Part shown: piece by piece, positions 34,302 through 43,217 of the stretch
How positions within the stretch are numbered: the first letter of the stretch is position 1
Layout of the letters: the number at the start of each line of letters is the position of its first letter
Made by a program: the position numbers and the translations under genes
Notes under the pieces: generated by a model
The model's database searches: none
Seen by the model: the letters and a program-made list of their open reading frames with translations, nothing else
What the model was told of the DNA's origin: nothing
NCBI RefSeq assembly: GCF_007673775.1
Contig: NZ_VEAF01000009.1
Span: 36,529-100,528 of the forward strand
DNA length: 64,000 nucleotides
Reading direction: 5' to 3'
Source: Curtobacterium sp. 9128
GTDB taxonomy: Bacteria; Actinomycetota; Actinomycetes; Actinomycetales; Microbacteriaceae

Positions 34302-35494
34302 GCGTCACGCCGACCGGTGGCAACCGGAACCTCGTGCGCGTGCTCCGCCTGGTGCACGAGGACGGGCCGCTCACCCGCGCCGAGCTGACCCGCGCCACCG
34401 GGCTCAACCGCTCGACCACGCTCGCACTCGTCGGGGAACTCGTCGACCTGGGCCTGGCGTCGGAGACCGACGACGGCAGCGCCAACCGCGTCGGCCGACC
34501 GAGCCCGGTGGTGCGCGCCGCCGCCGACGTGGTCGCCGCGGCGGTGACGGTGGAGATCGACGCCGTGACGGCCGCGCTCGTCGGGCTGGACGGCAGCATC
34601 CGGCACCGGGTCACCGAGCACACCGACGACCGACCGTCCGCCCAGGACGCGGTCCGGATCGTGGCGCGGCTCCTCGAGGAGCTCGCGGACCGACCGTCTG
34701 CGGCAGTGCCGGTGGGCATCGGCGTCGCGATCCCCGGCACCGTCCGGGTCGAGGACGGGCTCGTGCGGTACGCCCCGCACCTCGGCTGGCACGACGAGGC
34801 CTTCGCCGAGCCCCTCGCCGCGGCCACCGGTCTGCCGGTCCGCGTGGCGAACGACGCGAACCTCGGCGCCTGGGCGGAACGGCTCTACGGCTCCGGCCGC
34901 GGCGTGACCGACCTCGTCTACCTCAACGGTGGCGCGAGCGGCATCGGCGGCGGGGTGATCAGCGCCGGACGACCGCTCAGCGGGGCCGACGGGTACGCCG
35001 GGGAGCTCGGACACACCTTCGTCGCCGACAACGGCATCCGCTGCCACTGCGGCGCGGTCGGGTGCCTGGAGACCGAGGCCTCCCGCGCCGCACTCGTCGC
35101 CGTCACGGGGGTGGCCGCGGACGACCTGCCGGCGCTCGCCGCGGCACTGGCGGACGGCGGTCCCGACGTCGAGCGCGTGGTGGACCGGCAGGTGGCCGCG
35201 CTGGCGACCGGGCTCCGGAACGCCATCCACACCGTGAACCCGGAGGTGGTCGTGCTCGGCGGGTTCCTCGGCGTGCTCCTCGGGCACGTCGGGGACCGCG
35301 TGCTCGACGCCGTCCGCGCGCAGTCGATGTCCGCGATGGTGGACCGCGTCCGCATCGTCCCCGCCGAGCTCGGCGCGGACGTCCTGCTCCGCGGTGCCGC
35401 CGAGATCGGCTTCCGCACGCTGCTCGACCACCCGACCCGGGCCCGCACCGCGGCCGCCCGACCATCCGAACGACAGAGAGCGAGTACTCCGTGA
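34298..35494 (+). CDS. ROK family xylose-type repressor
   Basis: 398 residues from GTG 34298. N-terminal winged HTH (LTRAELTRATGLNRSTTLALV, residues about 23-45) marks a NagC/XylR-type regulator and not a kinase. The sugar domain has VANDANLGAWAE, the GELGHTFV stretch and the zinc motif CHCGAVGCLE. It lies five genes from xylA, in the operon that starts next to a ROK-type operator, so it most likely represses both xylBA and its own operon until xylose or a related sugar binds. Confidence 0.9.
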   Translation: MSVTPTGGNRNLVRVLRLVHEDGPLTRAELTRATGLNRSTTLALVGELVDLGLASETDDGSANRVGRPSPVVRAAADVVAAAVTVEIDAVTAALVGLDGSIRHRVTEHTDDRPSAQDAVRIVARLLEELADRPSAAVPVGIGVAIPGTVRVEDGLVRYAPHLGWHDEAFAEPLAAATGLPVRVANDANLGAWAERLYGSGRGVTDLVYLNGGASGIGGGVISAGRPLSGADGYAGELGHTFVADNGIRCHCGAVGCLETEASRAALVAVTGVAADDLPALAAALADGGPDVERVVDRQVAALATGLRNAIHTVNPEVVVLGGFLGVLLGHVGDRVLDAVRAQSMSAMVDRVRIVPAELGADVLLRGAAEIGFRTLLDHPTRARTAAARPSERQRASTP

Positions 35495-36537
35495 CCACGG
35501 ACCAGCAGACCCAGCGCGTGAGCGTCCTCCTCGGCCAGGACGACCTCGTCGTCGAGGACCGTCCGATCCCCGCCGTCGACCCGGGGGACGTGCTCGTCCG
35601 CGTCGCCGCCGTCGGCGTGTGCGGCTCCGACGTGCACTACTTCCGCCACGGACGCATCGGCGACTTCGTCGTCGAGTCGCCGCTCGTCCTCGGGCACGAG
35701 CTCTCCGGCACGGTGGTGGCGGTCGGCGACGGTGTCGACCCCGCCCGCGTGGGGGAGCGCGTCGCCGTCGAGCCGCAGCGCCCCTGCCACCGCTGCGCCC
35801 AGTGCCTCGCCGGCCGGTACAACCTGTGCCCGCACATGCGCTTCTACGCGACGCCGCCCGTCGACGGTGCCTTCGCGGGCTTCGTGACCATCGAGGCCGA
35901 GTTCGCCCACACCCTGCCCGACTCGGTGTCGTTCGAGGCCGGTGCGCTCCTCGAGCCGCTGTCGGTCGGGATCGCGGCCGTGCGCAAGGCCGGCATCGTG
36001 CCGGGCTCCTCGGTGCTCGTCGCCGGTGCGGGGCCGATCGGGATCATCTGCGCGCAGGCCGCCCGGGCGTTCGGCGCGACCCGGATCGTCGTCAGCGACC
36101 TCGTGCCGGAGCGTCGCACGCGGGCCCTGGAGTACGGCGCCACCGAGGTCGTCGACCCCACCGTGGTGTCCGTCGCGTCGGACATCGCCCCGGTCGACGC
36201 CTTCATCGACGCCAGTGGTGCGCCGCGGGCGGTCGCCGACGGGATCCGCGCGGTCGGCCCGGCCGGCGCAGCCGTGCTCGTCGGGCTCGGCAACGCCGAG
36301 ATGACGCTGCCGGTCGAGCACATCCAGAACCTCGAGGTCACCGTGACCGGGATCTTCCGGTACACGAACACGTGGCCCGTCGCGATCGGGCTCGTCGCGT
36401 CCGGCCAGGTGGACCTCGATTCGCTCGTCACCGGTCGGTACGGCCTCGACGAGGTCCGCGAGGCGCTCGAGAGCGACACCGACCCGGAGTCGCTGAAGTC
36501 GGTCGTCTACCCGAACGGCGTACCAGAGGCGTCGTGA
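35491..36537 (+). CDS. Zinc-dependent polyol (xylitol/sorbitol-type) dehydrogenase
   Basis: 348 residues from GTG 35491. Catalytic zinc site: Cys in VCGSDVHYF and His-Glu in LGHELSG. Structural zinc: CHRCAQCLAGRYNLC (C-x2-C-x2-C-x7-C). Rossmann motif AGAGPIGI near residue 180. VGVCGSDVHYFRHGRIG is the wording of sorbitol/xylitol dehydrogenases, which exchange polyol and ketose with NAD. Next to xylose genes, xylitol to xylulose is the likely reaction, giving XylB its substrate. Last gene of the cluster. Confidence 0.9.
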   Translation: MTTDQQTQRVSVLLGQDDLVVEDRPIPAVDPGDVLVRVAAVGVCGSDVHYFRHGRIGDFVVESPLVLGHELSGTVVAVGDGVDPARVGERVAVEPQRPCHRCAQCLAGRYNLCPHMRFYATPPVDGAFAGFVTIEAEFAHTLPDSVSFEAGALLEPLSVGIAAVRKAGIVPGSSVLVAGAGPIGIICAQAARAFGATRIVVSDLVPERRTRALEYGATEVVDPTVVSVASDIAPVDAFIDASGAPRAVADGIRAVGPAGAAVLVGLGNAEMTLPVEHIQNLEVTVTGIFRYTNTWPVAIGLVASGQVDLDSLVTGRYGLDEVREALESDTDPESLKSVVYPNGVPEAS

Positions 36538-36555
36538 CGCGGTCCGCGGGCACCG

Positions 36556-36574
36556 GCGCGTCACCCGGACGCGC
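36556..36574 (+). terminator. Small stem-loop after the dehydrogenase gene
   Basis: GCGCGTC (36556-36562) / GACGCGC (36568-36574), loop ACCCG, lies 19 bp past the stop and 12 bp before the MFS start, so it also falls in that gene's leader. Confidence 0.4.
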
Positions 36575-36586
36575 TACGGTTCGCCC

Positions 36587-37969
36587 ATGACCGTCGCTCC
36601 GTCGCCGCAGCGCACCGACCGCCGCGCCCTCGTCTCGTGGGCGCTGTGGGACTGGGGCTCCGCGGCGTTCAACGCCGTCGTCACGACGTTCGTGTTCAGC
36701 ACGTACCTCGCCAGTCGTGCCTTCGTCGACCCGGCCCTGGTCCGGGCCGAGGACACCACCGCGGCGGCCGCCGCGGCGGTCGAGCGGGAGCTCGCGCACA
36801 ACGCCGCGGTGGTGTCGACCGCGCTGACGATCGCCGGCGTCGTCGTCGCCCTGGTGGCGCCGGCGGTCGGGCGGCTCGCGGACTCGTCGGGGCACCGTCG
36901 TCGTTCCGTGCTCGTCGCGACGATCGGTGTCGCGCTGTCGATCGGGGCGATGGTCTTCGTCGCCCCGAGTCAGCCGTTCCTCGTGCTCGGCGCCGCCCTG
37001 ATCGGCATCGGGACCGTCGCGTACGAGATCGCCACCGTCGGCTACAACGCGATGCTCGGCCAGGTCGCGCCGGGCCAGCGGACCGGTCGGGTCTCCGCGA
37101 TCGGGTGGGCGGCCGGGTACTTCGGCGGCATCGTGCTGCTCGTGGTGCTGCTCGTGCTCTGCATCCAGGACTTCGGCGGCGGCGACACCGGCGGGCTCCT
37201 GCACCTGCCGGCCACCGTCGCGAGCGGGCAGTGGGACGTCCGTGTCGCCATCGGCATCGCGGCGATCTGGCTCACCGTCAGTTCGATCCCGCTGTTCCTC
37301 GTCGTCCCCGAGGCCGAACCGGTCCCGGGACAGCGCGGCACACTGCTCTCCGCCTACCGCGACCTCGGCCGCGACGTGGCCCGGCTCTGGCGGGAGCGTC
37401 GGAACGTCCTGGCGTTCCTCGTCGCCAGCGCCGTCTTCCGTGACGGCGTCGGCGCGGTCTTCACCTTCGGCGGGATCATCGCCGCGCAGGTCTTCGGCTT
37501 CAGTGCCTCCGGCGTGATCCTGTTCGCGATCGTCGCCAACGTCGTCGCCGGCGTCGCGACGGCGCTCTCCGGTCGGCTCGACGACCGGTTCGGGTCCCGC
37601 GCGGTCATCGTGACCTCGCTCGTCGGGCTCGTGGTCTGCGGCACGGCGGTGCTCGTCGTCGGTACGGCGCAGATCGGCTTCTGGGTGCTCGGGCTCGCAC
37701 TCTGCGTGTTCGTCGGCCCGGTGCAGGCATCGTCCAGGGCCTACCTCGCGCGCGTCGCGACCCCGGGCCGCGAGGGCGAGCTCTTCGGCCTCTACGCCAC
37801 GACCGGGCGCGCCGCCGCGTTCATCGCGCCGGCGATGTTCGGCATCGCGGTCACGGTCACCGGGTCGACCCGGTTCGGGATCATCGGCATCGTGGCCGTC
37901 CTCGTCGTCGGACTCGTCCTGATGGCCTTCGTGCGGCGCGAGGACCGCCCGGCCCCGCAGGCCGGCTGA
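36587..37969 (+). CDS. MFS transporter, UMF1/Atg22-like
   Basis: 460 residues, about 12 spans. The start SWALWDWGSAAFNAVVTTFVFSTYL is the signature of the UMF1 (unknown major facilitator) group related to fungal Atg22. Motif-A-like LADSSGHRRRSVL lies in the first loop, and SAIGWAAGYFGG is also family-typical. Substrate unknown; Atg22 exports amino acids from vacuoles, but bacterial roles are not settled. Single gene, followed by a strong terminator. Confidence 0.88.
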   Translation: MTVAPSPQRTDRRALVSWALWDWGSAAFNAVVTTFVFSTYLASRAFVDPALVRAEDTTAAAAAAVERELAHNAAVVSTALTIAGVVVALVAPAVGRLADSSGHRRRSVLVATIGVALSIGAMVFVAPSQPFLVLGAALIGIGTVAYEIATVGYNAMLGQVAPGQRTGRVSAIGWAAGYFGGIVLLVVLLVLCIQDFGGGDTGGLLHLPATVASGQWDVRVAIGIAAIWLTVSSIPLFLVVPEAEPVPGQRGTLLSAYRDLGRDVARLWRERRNVLAFLVASAVFRDGVGAVFTFGGIIAAQVFGFSASGVILFAIVANVVAGVATALSGRLDDRFGSRAVIVTSLVGLVVCGTAVLVVGTAQIGFWVLGLALCVFVGPVQASSRAYLARVATPGREGELFGLYATTGRAAAFIAPAMFGIAVTVTGSTRFGIIGIVAVLVVGLVLMAFVRREDRPAPQAG

Positions 37970-37983
37970 CCGACCACCTGCCG

Positions 37984-38020
37984 GGAGGCGCGGTGCGCGT
38001 CGGGCGCGCACCGTGCCTCC
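37984..38020 (+). terminator. Terminator after the UMF1-type transporter gene
   Basis: The arm starting GGAGGCGCGGTGC (37984) pairs with the arm ending GCACCGTGCCTCC (38020), with one mismatch and a short loop. It begins 15 bp after the stop. Confidence 0.75.
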
Positions 38021-38132
38021 GGGGGTGGCTCGGTCCCACCGGCGGTCGCCTCGTTCCTCCACCGGTCGTTCCCGGCGGCCCGCTGTCCACCGCGTGCGTC
38101 GGCGCCGCGGTGGCGGGTGCCAGGATGGGGAC

Positions 38133-39560
38133 ATGACCGAGCAGCGCATCGCCGTCGTCGTCCTCGCCGCCGGGCAGGGCACGCGTATGAAGTCGTCCAC
38201 CCCGAAGGTGCTGCACCGGCTCGCCGGCCTGCCCCTCATCGCACACGTGCTGCGGACGGCGGAGTCGCTGGCGCCGGAGCACATCGCCGTCGTGGTCCGC
38301 CACGAGCGCGACCTGGTCGCGGCCGAGGTGACCGAGCGCGTGCCGGACGCCCTCGTGGTGGACCAGGACGACGTCCCGGGCACCGGGCGCGCCGTCGAGG
38401 TCGCCGTGCAGGCGCTGCCCGCCGACTTCGACGGTGCCGTGGTGGTGCTCTCGGGCGACGTGCCGCTGCTCGACGCGGTGTCCCTCCGGCAGCTCGCCGA
38501 GGTGCACGGCGCCGCCGGCAACGCCGTCACGTTCGTCAGTGCGATCGCCCCGGACCCCACCGGGCTCGGCCGCATCGTGCGCGACGACGCCGGTGCCTTC
38601 GTGGGCGTCGTCGAGCACAAGGACGCCGACGAGACCCAGCTCGGCATCACCGAGACGAACGCCGGCATCTACGCGTTCGACGTCGCGCACCTGCGCGCCG
38701 TGCTGCCGGCCCTGACGACCGACAACGCGCAGGGGGAGAAGTACATCACCGACGCCCCGGCACTCATCGCGGCACGGGGCGGCCACATCGATGTGGTCAC
38801 CCTCGCCGACCCGTGGCTCGTCGCGGGGATCAACGACCGCGCACAGCTCGCCGACGCGGGTCGGGAGCTCAACGCCCGCATCGTCCGCGCCCACCAGCGT
38901 GCCGGCGTCACGATCCAGGACGCCGCCTCGACGTGGATCGACCTCGACGTGACGATCGAGCCGGACGCCGAGATCCTGCCGGACACCCAGCTCGTCGGGG
39001 CGACCGCGATCGCCGCCGGAGCCGTCGTCGGGCCGGGGACGACGCTCCGCGACACCGAGGTGGGCGCCGGGGCGACGGTGAACCGGGTCGACGCCACCCT
39101 CGCGGTGATCGGCGACGGCGCGTCGGTCGGTCCCTTCGCGTACCTCCGTCCGGGCACGGTGCTCGGCGACCACGGCAAGATCGGCACCTTCGTCGAGACG
39201 AAGAACGCCGTGATCGGTCGGGGCAGCAAGGTGCCGCACCTGTCCTACATCGGCGACGCCGAGGTGGGGGAGGACTCCAACATCGGGGCGAACACCATCA
39301 CCGCGAACTACGACGGCGTGCACAAGCACCGGACCGAAGTGGGGTCGCACGTGCGTACAGGCTCGCACAACGTGTTCGTCGCCCCGGTTAGGATTGGTGA
39401 CGGGGCGTACACCGGTGCAGGCACGACGGTCCGCAAGGACGTGCCGGCCGGGTCGCTCGCGATCAGCTACGCCCCACAGCGCAACACCGACGGATGGGTC
39501 GACGAACACCGGCCCGGTACGCCGGCGGCCGAGGCAGCTCGGCGCGCGCGAGGCGAATGA
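38133..39560 (+). CDS. glmU: Bifunctional GlmU (uridyltransferase / acetyltransferase)
   Basis: 475 residues from ATG 38133. N-terminal uridyltransferase with LAAGQGTRMKSSTPKVLH; residues from about 255 on form the left-handed beta-helix acetyltransferase with hexapeptide repeats, RPGTVLGDHGKIGTFVETKNA and ANYDGVHKHRTEVG. It acetylates glucosamine 1-phosphate and joins it to UTP to give UDP-GlcNAc for peptidoglycan. prs follows 93 bp on, a pairing common to many Gram-positive genomes. Confidence 0.97.
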   Translation: MTEQRIAVVVLAAGQGTRMKSSTPKVLHRLAGLPLIAHVLRTAESLAPEHIAVVVRHERDLVAAEVTERVPDALVVDQDDVPGTGRAVEVAVQALPADFDGAVVVLSGDVPLLDAVSLRQLAEVHGAAGNAVTFVSAIAPDPTGLGRIVRDDAGAFVGVVEHKDADETQLGITETNAGIYAFDVAHLRAVLPALTTDNAQGEKYITDAPALIAARGGHIDVVTLADPWLVAGINDRAQLADAGRELNARIVRAHQRAGVTIQDAASTWIDLDVTIEPDAEILPDTQLVGATAIAAGAVVGPGTTLRDTEVGAGATVNRVDATLAVIGDGASVGPFAYLRPGTVLGDHGKIGTFVETKNAVIGRGSKVPHLSYIGDAEVGEDSNIGANTITANYDGVHKHRTEVGSHVRTGSHNVFVAPVRIGDGAYTGAGTTVRKDVPAGSLAISYAPQRNTDGWVDEHRPGTPAAEAARRARGE

Positions 39561-39653
39561 CACCTTCTCGACGGCCCTCGGTCGTCAGCAGAGGGCTCGG
39601 ACTCGGGCTCTCGACACACACGGCCCCACGGGGTCAGGGAGTGAGCACGGCAC

Positions 39654-40631
39654 TTGTCCGGAATCAAGGCAACCGGCCAGAAACGACTCGTCCTCGTCTC
39701 GGGGCGCGCACACCCGCAGCTCTCCGCGGAGATCGCCGAGGAGCTCGGCGTCGATCTGGTCCCCACCGATGCTCGCACCTTCGCCAACGGTGAGCTCTAC
39801 GTCCGCTTCGACGAGTCGGTCCGCGGCTGCGACGCGTTCGTCGTGCAGTCGCACACGGCGCCGATCAACGAGTGGCTCATGGAGCAGCTCGTCATCGTCG
39901 ACGCCCTCAAGCGTGCGTCGGCGAAGCGCATCACCGTCGTGGCTCCCTTCTACCCGTACGCCCGCCAGGACAAGAAGGGCCGCGGGCGTGAGCCGATCTC
40001 GGCCCGCCTCGTCGCCGACCTGTTCAAGGCGGCCGGTGCGCACCGCATCATGAGCGTCGACCTGCACGCGGCGCAGATCCAGGGCTTCTTCGACGGCCCC
40101 GTCGACCACCTGTTCGCGATGCCGGTGCTCCTCGAGCGCTTCAAGGAGACGCTCGACCCGTCGACGCTGACGGTCGTCTCGCCGGACATGGGCCGTGTGC
40201 GCGTCGCCGACATCTGGTCCGAGAAGCTCGGGGCGCCGCTCGCGATCATCCACAAGCGGCGCGACCCGCTCGTGCCGAACCAGGTCACCGTGCACGAGAT
40301 CGTCGGTGACGTCTCCGGACGCTGGTGCCTGCTCGTCGACGACCTCATCGACACGGGCCGCACGATCGCCAAGGCGGCGGAGGCCCTCAAGGCCGCCGGT
40401 GCGATCGGCGTCGTCGTCGCGGCCACGCACGCGGTGTTCTCCGACCCGGCGACCGAACTCCTGCAGAGCGAGTTCATCGACCGGGTGGTCGTCACCGACA
40501 CGCTGCCGGTGCCCGTCGAGAAGCGCTGGGACCGGCTCGAGATCCTGCCGATCGCCCCGCTCCTCGCCCGCGCCATCCACGAGGTCTTCGACGACGGCTC
40601 CGTCACCTCGATGTTCGACGGGGCGGCCTGA
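39654..40631 (+). CDS. prs: Ribose-phosphate diphosphokinase (PRPP synthase)
   Basis: 325 residues from TTG 39654; the resulting N-terminus MSGIKATGQKRLVLVSGRAHP fits class I enzymes of this group and no ATG or GTG is available in frame. FANGELYVRFDESVRGCD (ATP/metal), DLHAAQIQGFF and the PRPP loop VDDLIDTGRTI are intact. Ribose 5-phosphate plus ATP gives PRPP for nucleotides, histidine and tryptophan. Downstream of glmU; overlaps the methyltransferase frame that follows. Confidence 0.96.
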   Translation: MSGIKATGQKRLVLVSGRAHPQLSAEIAEELGVDLVPTDARTFANGELYVRFDESVRGCDAFVVQSHTAPINEWLMEQLVIVDALKRASAKRITVVAPFYPYARQDKKGRGREPISARLVADLFKAAGAHRIMSVDLHAAQIQGFFDGPVDHLFAMPVLLERFKETLDPSTLTVVSPDMGRVRVADIWSEKLGAPLAIIHKRRDPLVPNQVTVHEIVGDVSGRWCLLVDDLIDTGRTIAKAAEALKAAGAIGVVVAATHAVFSDPATELLQSEFIDRVVVTDTLPVPVEKRWDRLEILPIAPLLARAIHEVFDDGSVTSMFDGAA

Positions 40632-41407
40632 TCCACCCCGCACGGGACGCCCTCGCCGGTCGACTCCGGGCGGCGGGGAGCGTCTTCGCCGAGGACGAGG
40701 CCGACCTGCTGCTCGACGCCGGTGACGGCGATCCGGTGCGGTTGCGGACGCTCGTGCAGCGTCGGCTCGCGGGCGAACCGCTGGAGTACGTGCTCGGCTG
40801 GGCCGCGTTCGACGGGCACCGGATCCGCGTCACCCCCGGCGTGTTCGTCCCACGTACCAGGACGACGATCGTGGTCGAGCAGGCAGCGCGGCTGTTGCAC
40901 CGGTACGACCGGGTCGTCGACCTGTGCTGCGGTGCCGGGGCGATCGCGGTCGCGCTCCTCGAACGGGTCGGCGCGCTCGACCTCGTGGCGTCGGACATCG
41001 ACCAGGACGCCGTCGACGTGGCCGCGGAGAACATCGGCGACCGCGGCATCGTCGTCGCGGGTGACCTCTTCGCCGCGCTGCCGGCCCGGTTCCGCGGCGC
41101 GGTGGACGTCATCGCGGTGAACGCCCCCTACGTGCCGACCGACGCCGTCGCGACGATGCCGTCCGAGGCCCGCGACCACGAGCACCGCGTCGCGCTCGAC
41201 GGCGGCGCCGACGGGCTCGACCTGCACCGCCGCATCGCCGCGGAGGCGGGGGCGTGGCTCCGTCCGGGCGGGGCCGTCGTCATCGAGGTCTCGACGGGGC
41301 AGGCCGACGCCTCGGCGGCGGCGTTCCACGAGGCGGGCTTCGACGCCCGCGTCGAGCGGGACGACGCGGTGGACGGCACCTGCGTGGTGGCGACCCGTCG
41401 CGACTGA
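40628..41407 (+). CDS. PrmC/HemK-like N5-glutamine methyltransferase homologue
   Basis: 259 residues if translation starts at CTG 40628, which overlaps the prs stop as CTGA; no ATG, GTG or TTG lies nearby in frame and a GTG near 40737 would remove half of the N-terminal domain. SAM motif I is DLCCGAGAIAVALL. The substrate loop reads NAPYVPTDA near residue 164 in place of NPPY, the form in actinobacterial 'putative' PrmC paralogues. The N-terminal helical domain is short. Likely methylates a Gln in a protein; whether a release factor is open. Confidence 0.8.
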   Translation: MIHPARDALAGRLRAAGSVFAEDEADLLLDAGDGDPVRLRTLVQRRLAGEPLEYVLGWAAFDGHRIRVTPGVFVPRTRTTIVVEQAARLLHRYDRVVDLCCGAGAIAVALLERVGALDLVASDIDQDAVDVAAENIGDRGIVVAGDLFAALPARFRGAVDVIAVNAPYVPTDAVATMPSEARDHEHRVALDGGADGLDLHRRIAAEAGAWLRPGGAVVIEVSTGQADASAAAFHEAGFDARVERDDAVDGTCVVATRRD

Positions 41408-41453
41408 CGCGCGCCGGGCCTCCGGTCCGCGTCTGGCCGCGGTGTCCGTGCGG

Positions 41454-43019
41454 TCAGCGCACCGAGATCGTGATCGTGTCCCAGCCCGTCGCACCGTTCG
41501 GTGCCGGCGGCCGTTCGACGCTCGTCTGCACCTCGCCGTCGGCGCTGACGGCGCGGACCCGGACCTGGTGTTCGCCCGCCGTCGCGGTCCAGCGGAACAC
41601 CCACTGGCGCCAGGTGTCCGCGGAGACGGAGTCGGCGAGCTCAGCGTCCTGCCACGCGGCATCGCCGATCTGCACCTGCACGGCCTTCACCCCGGTGTGC
41701 GGCTGCCAGGCGACGCCCGCGATCGCGACCCGGTCGCCGACCATGGCGCTGCTGCCGCTCGCCGGGGTGTCGATGCGGGACTCGAGCTTCACCGGGCCGC
41801 GCTCCGACCAGCCGCGCGGCGTCCAGTACCCCTGCGCGTCGGCGAAGCGGGTGACCTCCATCTCGGTGACCCACTTGGTCGCCGAGACGTACCCGAACAG
41901 GCCGGGGACGACCATGCGCACCGGGAACCCGTGCTCAGCGGGCAGCGGCTCGCCGTTCATCCCGACGGCGAGCATCGCGTCCGTGCCGTCGTCCTGCAGC
42001 ACGTCGAGGGGTGTGCCGGCGGTGAACCCGTCGATGCTCCGCGACAGCACCATGTCGGCGCCCGCCTTCGGCACCGCGCGGGCCAGGAGCTCGCGGATCG
42101 GGTAGCCGAGCCAGCGGGCGTTGCCGATGAGGTCACCGCCGACCTCGTTCGACACGCAGCTGAGCGTCGCCAGATGTTCCTCGAGGGGGAGGGCGAGCAG
42201 CTCGTCCCAGGTGAGCGTGACCTCGTGCTCGACGGCACCGTGGATGCGGATGCTCCAGTCGGCGGGGTCGATCGACGGCACGCGGAGCGCGGTGTCGATC
42301 CGGTAGAAGTCGGCGTTGGGGGTGACGTACGGCGTGATGCCCGCGACGTCGAGCGACGCACCGGCGGGCACCGTCGGCGGCGTGTTCACCGGCTTCGGCA
42401 GGTGCACCGCGCGCCGGACCGCGGCCGCGCGCTGCACGGCGGCGGACCCGAGCCGGGAACCGGTGCCGACGACGAGGGCGAGCGCGCCGGCCGTGGCGGT
42501 CCACCCGAGGAACGCGCGCCGTTCCGGCAGCGGCGCCTCGGAGCGGGTGGGGGTGGCGGCCACGGCCTCCCACCGACGCAGCCGGGCGGTGACGAGTCGG
42601 AGCACGATGATCGCGGCGGCGACACCGACGACGCTCGGGGCCCCGTCGAGCATCCCCGAGTCCGAGCGGGTCGTGACGGCCAGCAGGGAGAGCGCACCGC
42701 CAGCGGCGAAGACGAGGGCACCGAACGGCGGTCGGGCACGTTCGAGGATCCCGGCACCGGCGGAGACGGCGAGCATGAGCACGCCCATGAGCACGAAGAG
42801 GGCGACCTTGTCGCCGGTGCCGAACAGGCTGACCATGAGGTCCTTCGCCCCGGCGGGTGCCAGGTCGATGACGGCCGAGCCGACGGCGACGAGGGGACTG
42901 CCGGCACCGCCGAGCACGAGCGCGGCGAGTTCGGCTGCGGCGAGGAAGGCGAGGGCGGCGACGACGCCGGCCGATGCGGCCAGCAGTCTCGGCCGCGACG
43001 GGGATCCGCTGGAGGGCAC
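41454..43019 (-). CDS. Membrane-anchored molybdopterin oxidoreductase (sulfite oxidase family)
   Basis: 521 residues. About 160 N-terminal residues contain four or five membrane spans. A twin-arginine-like PERRAFLGWTATAGALAL stretch then leads into the extracytoplasmic enzyme. The molybdopterin domain has the Mo-binding Cys near residue 287 (LSCVSNEVGGDL), MVVPGLFGYVSATKWV and a C-terminal dimerisation (Mo-co) domain. Acts on a small oxygenated substrate outside the cell; no heme domain is present, so the electron partner is separate. The substrate is unknown. Confidence 0.9.
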   Translation of the reverse strand: MPSSGSPSRPRLLAASAGVVAALAFLAAAELAALVLGGAGSPLVAVGSAVIDLAPAGAKDLMVSLFGTGDKVALFVLMGVLMLAVSAGAGILERARPPFGALVFAAGGALSLLAVTTRSDSGMLDGAPSVVGVAAAIIVLRLVTARLRRWEAVAATPTRSEAPLPERRAFLGWTATAGALALVVGTGSRLGSAAVQRAAAVRRAVHLPKPVNTPPTVPAGASLDVAGITPYVTPNADFYRIDTALRVPSIDPADWSIRIHGAVEHEVTLTWDELLALPLEEHLATLSCVSNEVGGDLIGNARWLGYPIRELLARAVPKAGADMVLSRSIDGFTAGTPLDVLQDDGTDAMLAVGMNGEPLPAEHGFPVRMVVPGLFGYVSATKWVTEMEVTRFADAQGYWTPRGWSERGPVKLESRIDTPASGSSAMVGDRVAIAGVAWQPHTGVKAVQVQIGDAAWQDAELADSVSADTWRQWVFRWTATAGEHQVRVRAVSADGEVQTSVERPPAPNGATGWDTITISVR

Positions 43020-43123
43020 GTGCCGATGGTAGGTGCGTGGGCTGTGAGCGCGGTCGCCGTACCCGCGGGGATGGGTGGTGGGCCCGCGTGGCGCTCACTC
43101 CTGGGGCGCGCGCATGGGGCCTC

Positions 43124-43157
43124 GCTCGGGGGCCCGCTCGGGGTGCCCGCTCGGGGG
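43124..43157. repeat. Three short GCTCGGGG repeats
   Basis: GCTCGGGG recurs at 43124, 43136 and 43149 in the 198-bp gap between divergent genes (43020-43217). The remainder of this gap is GC-rich without an evident gene or strong operator. Confidence 0.5.
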
Positions 43158-43217
43158 CTTGCCGTGCGTTCACCTCCTGCGGGGGAGTTGCTCGTCGGGC
43201 CGTGCGAGGATCGGAGG

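Noticed and set aside
34298..35494. ROK protein as a glucokinase
   Set aside because: An N-terminal winged helix-turn-helix is present, and the gene is within the xylose cluster.
37970..38132. tRNA gene before glmU, as found in some actinobacteria
   Set aside because: No cloverleaf or T-loop sequence (GGTTCGAATCC-like) is present; only a terminator.
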